This document shows positions 22,017-32,800 of a stretch of 64,000 bases of DNA, piece by piece. The position numbers and the translations under genes were made by a program. The stretch lies in contig OY755178.1 of NCBI GenBank assembly GCA_963576735.1, positions 5,952,001-6,016,000 on the forward strand, written 5' to 3'. Under the pieces are notes generated by a model. That model was given only the letters and a program-made list of their open reading frames with translations. It was not told the origin of the DNA and ran no database searches. Within the stretch, counting starts at the first letter, position 1, and every line of letters begins with the position of its first letter. This DNA comes from Bedellia somnulentella. Lineage: Eukaryota > Arthropoda > Insecta > Lepidoptera > Bedelliidae.

Positions 22017-22718
22017 TAGATTTCCACAACGTTCGATCCCGTGCTGCCCTCAACATAGTCATACCTGTCATACCGTGGGGAGGCATAACCTAGTCCCATG
22101 TTTCACCCAGGTGTAACACGGGGTGTTCACTGGTCCCCGTGCTCCAACCAATATTATTTTTGTACAGTCATGATCAATCTATGATGCTCATAATCTGAAG
22201 TACCTAGTTAAACATTATCTACAGTCTAACAGATAATGGGATAATAATGAGCATATCAAGAAACGGGATAACAAAGAAACAAAAATCATAAAGTAATAAG
22301 ATGACCTTATGTCTAAACTATAAGAATCGCTAAAAGTTCCGCTACAGCTTACAACCCTCACAGCACAGTGAGCATGACCTAAGGATTCTTGTCATGCTGG
22401 TTTAGTCAGTGAAATGGCGATTAAGCTAACCACTACCTGGGTGGTAGATGGAGAGCCCGTAAATGGATGTATTGGTAATAAGTAACAAGTAAGATGCCAT
22501 TTAACTACCTATAAAATTCTGATATTTTATTCGCTGATGGAATGCGAACGAAAATCATATTCTACTCCGTGCGTAGTGGATCGATGTGATGTAGGTGTAG
22601 GAGAAACGTAGTTTCTTTCAGACTGTTATTAACACTCATAACTTTATAAATCGCCGTTTAGAGACATGACACTAAAACATTTTATTTGTATCTCTTTGTT
22701 TTTTGTATATTACATATC
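22017..22718. other. Intergenic, nothing recognised
   Basis: Contains a moderately GC-rich stretch (22020-22140) with GTGGGGAGGC and CACGGGGTG. It matches no repeat family elsewhere in the window and has no long frame. Confidence 0.35.
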
Positions 22719-22725
22719 ATATATG

Positions 22726-23200
22726 ATAGCAGATGAACTTCACACTGGTAGCATTTTTTTATAACATCAAAGGTTTCTTCATTCAAAGCTCTTACTAATT
22801 TGTACACTTAAGGCTGGATATATATATATATAGGATGTAATATACATCCAACAAAGACCTACAAATAAATGTTTTAGTGTCATGAGTCATGTCATGACTC
22901 TAAACGCAGATAGCACGAAGATAGCAGACCACCCCAACTTCGCACTGGTACTTACTTACTTACTTATACTCACGCCCATTATTCCCATTGGGGTAGGCAG
23001 AGACTATCGATCGCCACTTAGTACGATCTTGACAAACCTCTCTTGCTTCCCTTACATTCATTATTCTTCTCATACATGCTCTTTTATTCTTCTCACTTCG
23101 GACCCCCGCCTTTATAAGAACGTTTTTCGCACTGGTAGTTTTTTTATAATATAAAAGGTTTCTTCATTGAAAGCCTTTACTAATTTGTACAGCCTAAAGC
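22726..23200 (-). mobile_element. Two Helitron 3'-end-like fragments in tandem, one split by a LINE
   Basis: Positions 22726-22812 and 22919-22950 plus 23138-23195 repeat each other (GATAGCAGA...CACTGGTAG, then TTTTTTTATAA and AAAGGTTTCTTCATT). They resemble the 3' region of the Helitron at 46199 (TTCGCACGGGTAG...GGTTTCTTTCTTCA). The second is interrupted by the LINE tail at 22951-23125. A palindromic GTCATGAGTCATGTCATGAC lies between them. Confidence 0.5.
22951..23125 (-). mobile_element. LINE 3' tail with 12-bp TSD
   Basis: Inverted RTE-like LINE tail flanked by TTCGCACTGGTA at 22939-22950 and 23126-23137. This gives the exact 3' boundary of the family: the GTAT/GTAA-type tail is part of the element. 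Confidence 0.85.
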
Positions 23201-23388
23201 GTGCCAATATAGTGTAACTTTCTGATTATGAAAGTGAATTTTCATGAAAGTTCAACTTTAAATGGGATATTGCAATTCTAAACCGAGACGACACAGGTGC
23301 TGTAATTTGTAAAAAGTATTCACATAATGCGGATACTGCCGACGCATATCTGTCGTTGTTATCAAAATTGAGTAAAATGAGCACAGAA

Positions 23389-23664
23389 GAGAGGATGGAT
23401 GATAGGAAATTGGTAAAAAGTATCCATAGAGCTGATGTAGAAGGTAATGTTAGTAGAGGACGGCCACGAAAGACACACTTGGACCAAATTGAGAGTGTGT
23501 TCAAAAAGGCAGGCGTCCGAAGTATGAAGAATAAAAGAGCATGTATGAAAAGATTGATGGATGTAGACGAAGCGAGAGGAGTTTGCCAGGATCGTACGAA
23601 GTGGCGATCGATAGTCTCTGCCTACCCCAATGGGAATTAACGGCGTGAGTATATGTATGTATGT
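23389..23664 (+). mobile_element. LINE 3' end (RTE-like) with 12-bp TSD and ORF2 C-terminus
   Basis: Flanked by ATGAGCACAGAA at 23377-23388 and 23665-23676. The 276 bp insert encodes an uninterrupted ORF2 C-terminus (GNVSRGRPRKTHLDQIE ... [19 protein letters not shown] stop). After the stop come the CCCCAATGGG hairpin, ATTAACGGCGTGAG and (GTAT)n. 5'-truncated, so not autonomous; the intact frame suggests a fairly young insertion. Lineage (RTE-like) is inferred from the tail and terminus. Confidence 0.85.
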
Positions 23665-23683
23665 ATGAGCACAGAAACCTTGT

Positions 23684-23795
23684 ATAGATGTCGCGGGTTC
23701 AAGTCCTGCTAGTGTCGAAATTGTTCTTTCCTTGATTGATTCGTAAAATAATCCCCACATGAGGTTTTATTCACAACAAAGTCTAACCTAGTATA
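23684..23795 (+). repeat. SINE-C solo fragment
   Basis: T-arm-like GTCGCGGGTTCAAGTCCTGC, then TAGTGTCGAAATTG and the AATAATCCCCACATGAGG tail. This shows SINE-C without the inverted left arm seen at 35583 and 37325. Confidence 0.65.
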
Positions 23796-24242
23796 GCCCA
23801 CTAAATATTTACTTAATTCTACGGTCACTACATTACACATCACGATTCATGCGATAAAGCTTAATGACTAACAGACGGAGATAGATAGACAGAAAGCGAA
23901 GTCGCGGTTATAGGATCCCGTTTTACTTATTCGTACGAAACCCTTAAAAAAGGCGATAAAACAATACAAAAGATAAATCACTTCAGTACCTCAGTTTCTT
24001 TTCGAGCAATAAAACGTTGTAATATCGAAAATTAGAATTCTTATTACAATCAGGTTCCCGAAAAAACAAAGAATTACTTATAGAGATATTTCTTTAATCT
24101 GCTATTAGCATTTGTTGTGATTTACTGCTGATAATAAGAAGCCGATTAGATATATAATTTATTATTATTAGATAAGGCACTTTAGTTGTAGAGCCAATGG
24201 CTGCATGATATCACTTCCTTCCTTATAGGAAAGTAATTCAAA

Positions 24243-27200
24243 ATGGACAAGAAAATTGTGTTCATTCTCTTTATTAGTACTTTTATTCATAAATCCGTCG
24301 GTAAGTAGGAAAGCCCTAAGGGTAACTATGATTATTGTCATTCTGTCTACCTAGAATTATTACTGCATACTCGTATTATTATGTCTATCAAAAAGAAAAA
24401 TGTTGAAGTTTGTGTTTGTGTACATATATACTTACGGCTGTAAATACCAAAAGGAAATAGCCAGAGATTCAGAATTAGATATTCCTCAGCCACTCTGGCC
24501 GAACAGAGACAAGATTGTCAAATAAAGTCATAGCCCAGTATTGACTTGAAAGCCCCTTTACCCTTAGGGCCAGTTTTTTGATCCGGAGTTAAAAATATAA
24601 CCATTTGTTACATTGACTATAGTTAAATGACTAACCAGTAGTTAAGTCGTAAATCCATTTTGGTTCGATATTTGACCATTAGTTACTCTAACCACGGGTC
24701 AAAAAATGCATTTTGCTGATATTTAACTAATAGTTACGATATTTAACAAATTGTTGAGTTAACCACGGATCAAAAAACTGGCCCTTAGTCGTACGACTTC
24801 ACCAGAAAAAAATGTGTTAACGATATTGTATGCCGATGCGAGACGATAGAAAATGCACTCCTAATAATTTCACTACAATATTCTAATATACATAAAGAAG
24901 TGAAACCGATTACTTAGATAAGTTATATCGCCTTGTATTTTAAAAGCTTAAAGTGGCCGTTTGTCTTGACCAAAAGTTGCAACAACTGCAAATATTTTTG
25001 TTACTTTGAGTATGACCTGTATGACTAACGAATGTCCGCTTGAAGCAACATTGAAGCAACATCATGCTTTTACCTCCTTAATATTTCTTAACTATAATAG
25101 ATTAAGCGTCATTATTGCAACACTCTTTTTAAAAGTACCATGTATATTTATAAAGTAGATTTATTTTCCAATGTATTGAATAAATATATATGAGTATTTA
25201 TTAACTAAGCAGTATAGTGTCAGCTCCAAACAGCAACAACTAATTTCTTACTGCGGGATTTTAGATTTAAGGTCATCCTTAGTGATTTTCGGGCGATGTG
25301 ACTGGTGACCTATTAACGAACATCCTTTATTTTACAATCTTTTCCCCGCCAAACTTTCAAAAGTGGCTGAGTGTTTCAAATTGTGAAGCATCAGGCAACG
25401 TCTCTTTATAAATTTATAGCCATGAAAATTTTTTGTTTGTTATTTACTTAAAATTTTATTCCAACCTTTAGATATTTTAACTAGTTCAGAAGTAGAAGTT
25501 AGCGTTTTTTTTTTATAAATATTCCTACTTAACCTACTTTTTTCTAACAGGGTTGCGTTGCTATGTATGCAGTTTTTCGGCAACCGATACAGATCGTTCC
25601 TGCCTCGACATCACCGATGACACGCAAACTGTCAACTGCCCAAGCACTTACTGCACAATCTTGAGACAAGAGTTTGTGGTAAGGAAATTGACCATTCTGA
25701 TGGGTGCTAAGTCAAAGTACAAAGGTACAAAAAAAACTGTAGTAAGTGAACGCACAGTGTGATAGGCTAAATTAAACAATGTCTCAGTTAGCTTATCCCA
25801 CTACACGTTTACTTGCTACCATACCGTACACATCGTGCCATATAGAGAAATACCAACTTAATTAAAGCGTCAGTAAAGTAATGTTAAAGAGTAACATAGA
25901 TATGAATATGTATTTTTTTTTAGTTAAAACTCGCAATTCGACAACTGGTATGTAGATCGTCGTAAAATTAAGAAGAAGCAGAGGTACTAATAATTCGAAA
26001 CATCACGTGACATTTATGTCTCCTGGTGTTAACACTACCCACGTTTTGCTTAGAAAGGGTACCCACATGATAGAGAGGAGTACTACCGCCTTTTTTTGAA
26101 CGAAAACACTGTCACATGACTAAGTAAAACTCAGCCATGTGGGTTCTATCATTATGTTTCCCTCACAACAACAACCTTGCTGTTTGTTATTAACAACCTT
26201 GAGAAATTAAAAAGGCGTGTGACATGAATGTGAAAGTTATATAAACATAATAGATACATACTTGTTACAGGACCCTGCTGGTGAAATTTCAAGCTTTTAT
26301 CGCGGCTGTGAAGAGGCGCCCGATTATTTGAATCATGATATTGTCGACAGTTACTTCCACACCTACTACAGAGCTTGTACGACTGATTTTTGTAATATAG
26401 GTACGTATCATCTATAACTATAATAAATCTGAAAAGAGGTAAATTCTGTACATCAAATATATTTTCAAAATAACTATCTGGGGGTACGAAACTTGGTACA
26501 GTTATTCTGCATACTCTTGGGCAGGCTATAGTATATTTCAGCAGACTAGTCAAGGGAAATTTTGGGAAAACGGGAGAAGTTACTCCATCTTTTAAGCTTC
26601 CGTCGCGTGTGCAGCCTTAATGTTTAAAGTTACATAGATGATTACATTAATGATGAAGTGGCTTGGTGTCATCAGGGCTCTGTGCAGGATGTTTCCGGGC
26701 TAACACCAAAATTGTAATGGACGTAAAAAAAGATGTGTGTTGACGAGTTTCTTACGGGTTCTTCTCTCAACAAAACACCTTCCGAATCCGAAGTAAACTT
26801 AGTATTAAGTTAAAAAAAAATTGACGTTCAAAAAACAAAGATTTATCTTTTTATTTTGAAATAAATGATTATTTTATTATTATTTTTTATTTAGAAATCA
26901 TGTATGATGAAAATATGCTACATATACAATTGTAAAAAAATATCCCGCAACAGCATATGTCTATCTTTTATGGTTGACTCACAATAAATAAATAAATACA
27001 TACGGACATATTATACACAGATCAAGTTAGCCCCAAACTAAGTAAGACTTGTATTATGGGATACTAACTCAACGATATATTTAATATTATACAATACACA
27101 TATAAATAACACCCAAGACTAAGAAACAACATTTACGCTCGTCACATAAATGATGCCCTCAGCGGGGATCGAACCCGCAACCTCCGGACCGAGAAGCTAG

Positions 27201-28867
27201 TCACCTATCCACTCGGCCACGGCTGTCGTCAAACACGTGTAACTCCTGATAGCTTAGAAGTTCGGAGCATTCTCGTTATATTTGTTTACTCTTACGTTTA
27301 TAATAGTCCCACTCATCATTTCAAAAAGTTGACATTATTACCTATTTAATAAAAAAAAAACATAGAAATCAGTATAGAAACACCAAACTTACACATGAAA
27401 TAAGCCATCGCGCCGTCGCACGTAAACACTGAATCATGCTATAAGGATTATTTTTGTATAACGGACGCGCGGGCATTTAATCGCATGTCATTACATGGTT
27501 TTTTTTACATTAATTCAGTGTTAGATAGCAAATTTATCGTAAAAAGGTATGTGCTACTAAGCTATACATCATGTTCTGTTAAACAAATGCACTTTCTGCC
27601 CGTGTGACTCGTGTGGATCGAACAGCCCCGGATCTAGGGGGGGGCAAACCGGGGCACCTGCCCCGGGCGGCAGTTTCAGAGGGCGCCAAAATCTGTTTAG
27701 TACATTCTGTATAGTTATAGCCTAATTGGCAATACTGATAACGTACGTATCACTGCCGGGGATTCCCCCGTATGTCACATTTAGCACTAGAGGCTACACG
27801 AACCGAGCCGAACAACCCTTTACGCCAAGGGACGATCGTTGTTTAGTTTATTTTAGATTGCGTGTCCGAGTAATTAGTAAAATGAAACAACAAAGAGCCT
27901 AGATGAAAATTTCGCCTTCCTCAGTGGTCACGCATTTTTAAATATGTCGACTGATGATCTGCAGAAACATGGAGCCGATCTATCTCGAAAATATTCAAAA
28001 GACTTGAATGCAGTTGATTTTTGCCAGGAACTTTCTATATTCAAAGACCTAGTAACGGATATTGATGAAAAATCAAGTGCATTCCACCTGTTACAACATC
28101 TGTGTAAGAATGACTTGCAAGAAGCGTTTCCTAAAGTTAGTATAGCTTTGAGGATATACTGCACATTACCGACGACATCTACCAGCTGTGAGCGAAGTTT
28201 CAGCAAACTGAAAATAATTAAAAACTATCTGCGTTCAACAATGAGCCACGAACGTTTATCTGGCCTCACGATTCTAGCTATTGAAAATAAAACTGCCTTT
28301 GAGACGGACTTTGATGAGCTAATAGATTCTTTCGCGGAAAAGAAAGCACGCCGTGTAAAGCTGTAGTAAGATAAAAGAGAAAAAAAAACGATGAGGAAAT
28401 TTAAAAAAATGCCTTGAATATCGGGAGCGTTGTTAATTTTTGTTGTTATATTACTTTGATGTCACACTAAAGAAAAAGTTATTAGTAATAAATAATAAAC
28501 AGTACAAATTTATTAAAGGGTATTCTTTCGACCACCAAAAGTGCCACTTAGTGTTAATCAAACGCTCACGAGAGGGGCGCTATATCAAGTTCTTGCCCCG
28601 GTTCGAAAAAATCGTAGATCCGGGGCTGGGATCGAACTATCCATTTCCATACTTTTTCTTATATCTCTGACATAAATTAGAATTTTAATTTTATATATAT
28701 TTATAGGTAATGGAATCGCAACTGTGGTTGGGGGAAGCTTATCACCGCGGCCCCTTCAAGTTGGCCAGAATTTGTTAGTTCCGGGAACTGCGGGTGCTTC
28801 TAATATATTCGTTAGCTTCGTAACTATACTCACATGCACGTTAATGTCCACAATTTTATTTAATTAA
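24243..28867 (+). CDS. Ly6/uPAR-domain GPI-anchored protein (4 exons, complete)
   Basis: Exons 24243-24300, 25551-25678, 26271-26400, 28707-28867; 477 nt, 158 residues, all junctions in frame. The N-terminal signal peptide (MDKKIVFILFISTFIHKSVG) is encoded by exon 1. Mature protein starts LRCYVCSFSA and carries the spaced cysteines of a three-finger fold: RCYVC, SCLD, NCPSTYC, GCEE and the closing ACTTDFCN. A hydrophobic C-terminus (VSFVTILTCTLMSTILF) fits a GPI-attachment signal. Insect members (quiver/sleepless, boudin, crooked and relatives) act at the cell surface in ion-channel regulation, septate junctions or trafficking; which subgroup this belongs to is not clear. Candidate poly(A) signals AATAAA at 29138-29148. 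Intron 3 (2.3 kb) is almost all transposon. Confidence 0.9.
24421..24806 (-). repeat. SINE-A copy split by a MITE
   Basis: The tail and body lie at 24421-24566 and a short continuation (GTCGTACGACTTC) at 24788-24806. A 218 bp MITE sits between. In Ly6 intron 1. Confidence 0.7.
24567..24784. mobile_element. MITE with TTA TSD, probably PIF/Harbinger type
   Basis: Terminal inverted repeats GGGCCAGTTTTTTGATCCG and CGGATCAAAAAACTGGCCC, flanked by TTA at 24564-24566 and 24785-24787. A 3-bp TWA duplication is typical of PIF/Harbinger. No coding. Confidence 0.85.
25209..25432 (+). repeat. SINE-A copy, diverged
   Basis: Recognisable by GGGCGATGTGACTGGTGACC and AAAAGTGGCTGAG, with many substitutions. 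About 120 bp upstream of Ly6 exon 2. Confidence 0.6.
25985..26175 (-). repeat. SINE-B copy, truncated
   Basis: Body with CTACCCACGTTTTGCTTAG and ACTCAGCCATGTGGG in inverted orientation, missing tail hairpin and head. About 95 bp upstream of Ly6 exon 3. Confidence 0.65.
26411..26984 (+). mobile_element. Helitron 5' part starting 10 bp after a Ly6 donor
   Basis: TCTATAACTATAATAAATCTG begins 11 bases after the exon 3 end (26400). The internal AAACTTGGTACAGTTATTCT and CGTCGCGTGTGCAGCC stretches match the Helitrons at 3881 and 46199. An internal insertion-like segment (26640-26930) is not shared. The 3' end is lost or displaced. Confidence 0.7.
26985..27232 (-). repeat. tRNA-headed SINE (SINE-D)
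   Basis: On the minus strand the head (27142-27227) looks like a serine-type tRNA: GCCGTGGCCGAGTGGATAGG and GGTTGCGGGTTCGATCCCC. It is followed by a body and an (ATTT)n tail. The body after the head and the missing acceptor closure argue against a working tRNA gene. Confidence 0.75.
27623..28628 (+). mobile_element. Short hAT element with perfect 8-bp TSD
   Basis: TIRs start CAGCCCCGGATCTA and end TAGATCCGGGGCTG; GGATCGAA is duplicated at 27615-27622 and 28629-28636. The 1006 bp element retains an ORF (27944-28366, 140 codons) with the hAT C-terminal dimerisation region (TLPTTSTSCERSFSKLKIIK, then SGLTILAIEN). This form is common in ZMYM/52-kDa-repressor-like insect hATs. The BED finger and catalytic core are deleted. 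In Ly6 intron 3. Confidence 0.92.
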
Positions 28868-29318
28868 ATCTTTTACCGCTTATGTTTTTTTTATTTTACC
28901 AACATACCCCTCAGTAAAACAATCGTCCGCAAACAATATAATTCTAGCCTTAACATAACAGCCAGGGCGGCGCACTGCGTTGATGAGCTAATTGCCGCTT
29001 AAGTTTTGCTATTGTTTGGCCTTAATCATTTAACCCTCTTAACTTTAAAAATACAGTACTGTTGAAGTTTTTTACATCTTCCTCCGAAACATCTACAAAA
29101 TTCCACTTTGTACGATAATAAGTAACGCAAAAATATAAATAAAATAAATGTTTAACGAGACTCGAGTATGTTTTTGCTCCGTCTCATAAAAAGCAGCCGA
29201 TAGACATAGTATTCACGAAATATACACGTAGTAATATCTGTATAGTTTGTGATATACACATCGAAAATTTATATTGGACGTCAATTAAAACAGTTTTTAA
29301 CGGGAAAAACATGAGAGA

Positions 29319-29521
29319 AACTCATAAACTATGTTCTACTACTACTTCTCGTGTTTTATAGATTATGTCACGTGAGTCAACTTGCATTAATCGGTTGTAT
29401 TCTTGGTTTTTTAGTATAGCCTCGTCCCATGCATTTCGAGACCCAAGCGATGAAAGGGCCAAACGTCCAAGTGTAGCCTTTGTAGCTGTAAAGGCCGCAG
29501 CGCCAGCAACAGCCCATTTTT
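29319..29521 (-). other. Coding-looking segment, strand unresolved
   Basis: A locally GC-richer stretch is open on the minus strand for ~65 codons (WAVAGAAAFTATKATLGRLA..., ending VVVEHSL stop) but has an in-frame TAA just before the likely acceptor (TTTATTGATAG). The plus strand is also open after a strong acceptor (TCTTGGTTTTTTAG at 29414) for ~40 codons to a stop at 29520. One of these may be an exon of an unseen gene. I recognise neither protein. Confidence 0.25.
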
Positions 29522-29859
29522 AACCTATCAATAAAAAAAGTATGTTACCATAACAACTTTTTATATACATAAAGACAAAAATGATTTACGAAAGTTAATC
29601 AAGGTTGTTCGTTCCGTCGTAACAATAAGTCACATATAAGCCGCTAAATATTAGCACATCCGCGAAATTCACGAACTTGGTTGAAATTATTCAAATCGGT
29701 AACATACTCCAATATCATAAAACTATCTGCGTCAAACAGCTGTCAGCTGTCTCTGTTATGATTTTCAAAATGACACTCTTTACAGGTTAGGTTGTCTAAT
29801 TTTAGTAAAAATGTAATTAAAATAACATAAAAAGTCCTTTTTAGTGACTTAAAACAAAT

Positions 29860-32800
29860 ATGATAACTTCGCCCACAAAATCCAAACACAAGCTATCATT
29901 GAGAAAACGTTTATTTGTGAAAAAATCACCAAAAGTTGGTTGCTATGTAGATGCTGATTCAGGTGACGAATTAAATCAATCATCATCCCCGAGGGCAATA
30001 TCTCCAATTGATCCTTTCATCGCCCATAGCGCAAATCATGTAGAAAGTTATGTAGAGTTATCCAGGGTCTCTAAAGATAACTCTTTGGAGAATGCAAATT
30101 ATGAACCCTCTTATGATTCTGATCATAAGACCGAAGAAGACATTAACCAAAAATGTTGTAAAACGTTCTTTCGACGTTCTCGACCTAGAAGTTTTATAGA
30201 ATCACAGTCTTCTAAAGATGACTCTAAAGCCGCGAGTCCTGTTAATTGTGCAACAAGAAAAACGGGTGAACAATCTAACATAGAAGATACAAATAATATA
30301 GTAAGAGCTACAGTAACATTTTTTCAAAATGACAACTCAAATAACCTGCATAATGTGGAATCACTTGAAATCAAACCAAAAAATAAGTTTTTGGTCAAAA
30401 GACTGTCTGCCGATCATCTGATATCTACTGAAACAAAGTCTTTATTCAATGAAACTTCTCCAGAAAAAGAAAGAAGTGGCTCTTTGGACAGGAAAACAAG
30501 GTACTTGTATTTTATATATATTCCTTATTGCTAATCTGACCTTTTTGATATGTTGTAAAGTGCTAGATAGCTGTGTAGTGTCAGCTTAGAATAGCACTAT
30601 CCCATTTCTACCAGTGGGTGTATGTAATAAGCAACTAATGGTATTGGGGCTTTTAAAGGATTTTTGGGCAATGCGGTTGGAGACCCATCACCAGCAACCT
30701 TTATTTTACCATCTTTTCCTTACTCAACTTTCTAAAAGAGGCTGAGGAATTTTTAACTCCTTAGCTCTGGCTACCCCTTCTAGGGATTCATATCCGTGAG
30801 TATATGTATGTATGAACAGATAGGTGTCTTTCCCTTTAATCCACACACGATGGACATTTTATCCGGCTTTTAATGTCTATAAATATTTTAAAATTTTAAT
30901 ATTCACATTCTCTCTTTGAAACATTTGTAAACATAATACATATTGGTGGCATATGATTCAGTATTGAAATACTGATTTGAATTTAATTAATTAAATACAA
31001 TATTTTTTTTCTTAGACATCATATCGCAAAAAAGGGCCAGGCCTATCTATTCTATTATTACAAATTCACTTCCTCAAATAATTAACTTAAGTCAACATTA
31101 GCAATGTTGATAAATTTACCACACTAATGTCTTAGAAAAGACACAACCTCCTGCATAAGGAGTTGTAGTTTCCCCACTGAGTTATCAAAATTGTTTATTT
31201 TGTACAAATATGCAATAATTAAAAGTATAATATAATTCAAGTTCCAGAACAAAATCCGTGATCGCAGGATCATCATCTCGGGCAGGCAGTACCGACAGCT
31301 TAGCACGTAACTCACTCCTAGCTGCTCAAGTGCTACGACTTATTCCTACAGAAGAGGCTCGCGAAAGGTATACTACTCTTAGTTGTAATAATAATAACTT
31401 TTTAAGAATACACATTGTATTGTAACTGGCTTTGATTATATAAACAAAGTGGGTACAATCACCTTACGAATAGTAGAGTAGCAAAATCAAGGCATAAACC
31501 AAAAAAAACATATTGTTCTTTCTTTCCATACATGTAACTTTCATCAAGTCATTGGTCAACTTTGTGGCATACTAACCCATACTGTGTCTCATCTTGAATG
31601 TTGCGGCACTTTCAGAACCATTATGTCAAGGTGCAATATCTAGCTTAGTTTCAAGCAGTATAAAAATGTGGTAATTAGCTGCAGGGCTAATCTGCATCAA
31701 GATTTTTATACCTTGATGCTGATTTTTTTGTCTCCTGGTCAAATATATATTACGCTATAATCAAGCTGTGCCATGTGGGACCCTCTGATTAGGATGATTT
31801 CCTTAATTGTTGTTGTTTTTTTGTGTTAAATCAAGCATTTAAAATGTTTACTACCATTAATTTGCACTTATAATTGGTGTTCTGTTACATGTCTGAGACC
31901 TCTGCCAAACCTACTTATACTTGTAACCTTGCAATAAGAGTTATAATATTTTCTTTATATATGTTAGTTTATAATAAGAGTTTTGCATCTGATAATATTT
32001 ACTTTGTGATAGCTTCCCTTAAAAATATTTCCACAAAAACCTCCGACGTATGACAAAACAACTAGTAATTACTTACTTATACTTATACTCACGCCCATTA
32101 TTCCCATTGGGGTAGGCAGAGACTATCGATCGCCACTTAGTACGATCTTGACATACCTCTCTTGCTTCCCTTACATTTATTATTCTTCTCATGCATGCTC
32201 TTTTATTCTTCTCGATTCGGACCCCCGCCTTTATAAGAACGTTTTCTATCTGATCTAGAAACGTTTTACGAGGCCGTGCTCTACTAACAGTCCCATCCAC
32301 ATTGGCTCTATATATCTCTTTCGCTACTTTACCCAAACCCCCTCAACATTCCTTTTTCTATCTTGCATACTACGTCATCTTTCAAACGTACTCGTTCAAT
32401 AATAATTAGACTTTTGTTGTTCTTGAAACCTCATCAACTACTAGTGGTTATATAAATAAAATAAAAAAAAATCTAATCGAATTATGAATGAAACCAAAAT
32501 TTCTTTTCAGAAACTATCTATGTGGAAGGTTAGCCACAAATTCGCTGCTCGGTACGGCTGAGCTGGAACATGTGTTTCCTGACAGAGAGGTCAGAATATT
32601 TTTGGGCACATGGAATATGAATGGACAGGGACCACCCAAGTAAGTTAAATATTTTTTCAATATGTTTAGAATAGTGTATATCCAATTGACAATGGACTTC
32701 TCATGATTTTTAATTCGCTATGGAATAATTCCAAAGCAAACTGCTTATTACTAGGGGAATGAAAGTCAAATTTTCAACTTGGGAAAAACTTTCAGAGGGA

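Noticed and set aside
27142..27227. Serine-type tRNA on the minus strand
   Set aside because: The 3' acceptor side does not close and a SINE body with an A/T-rich tail follows.
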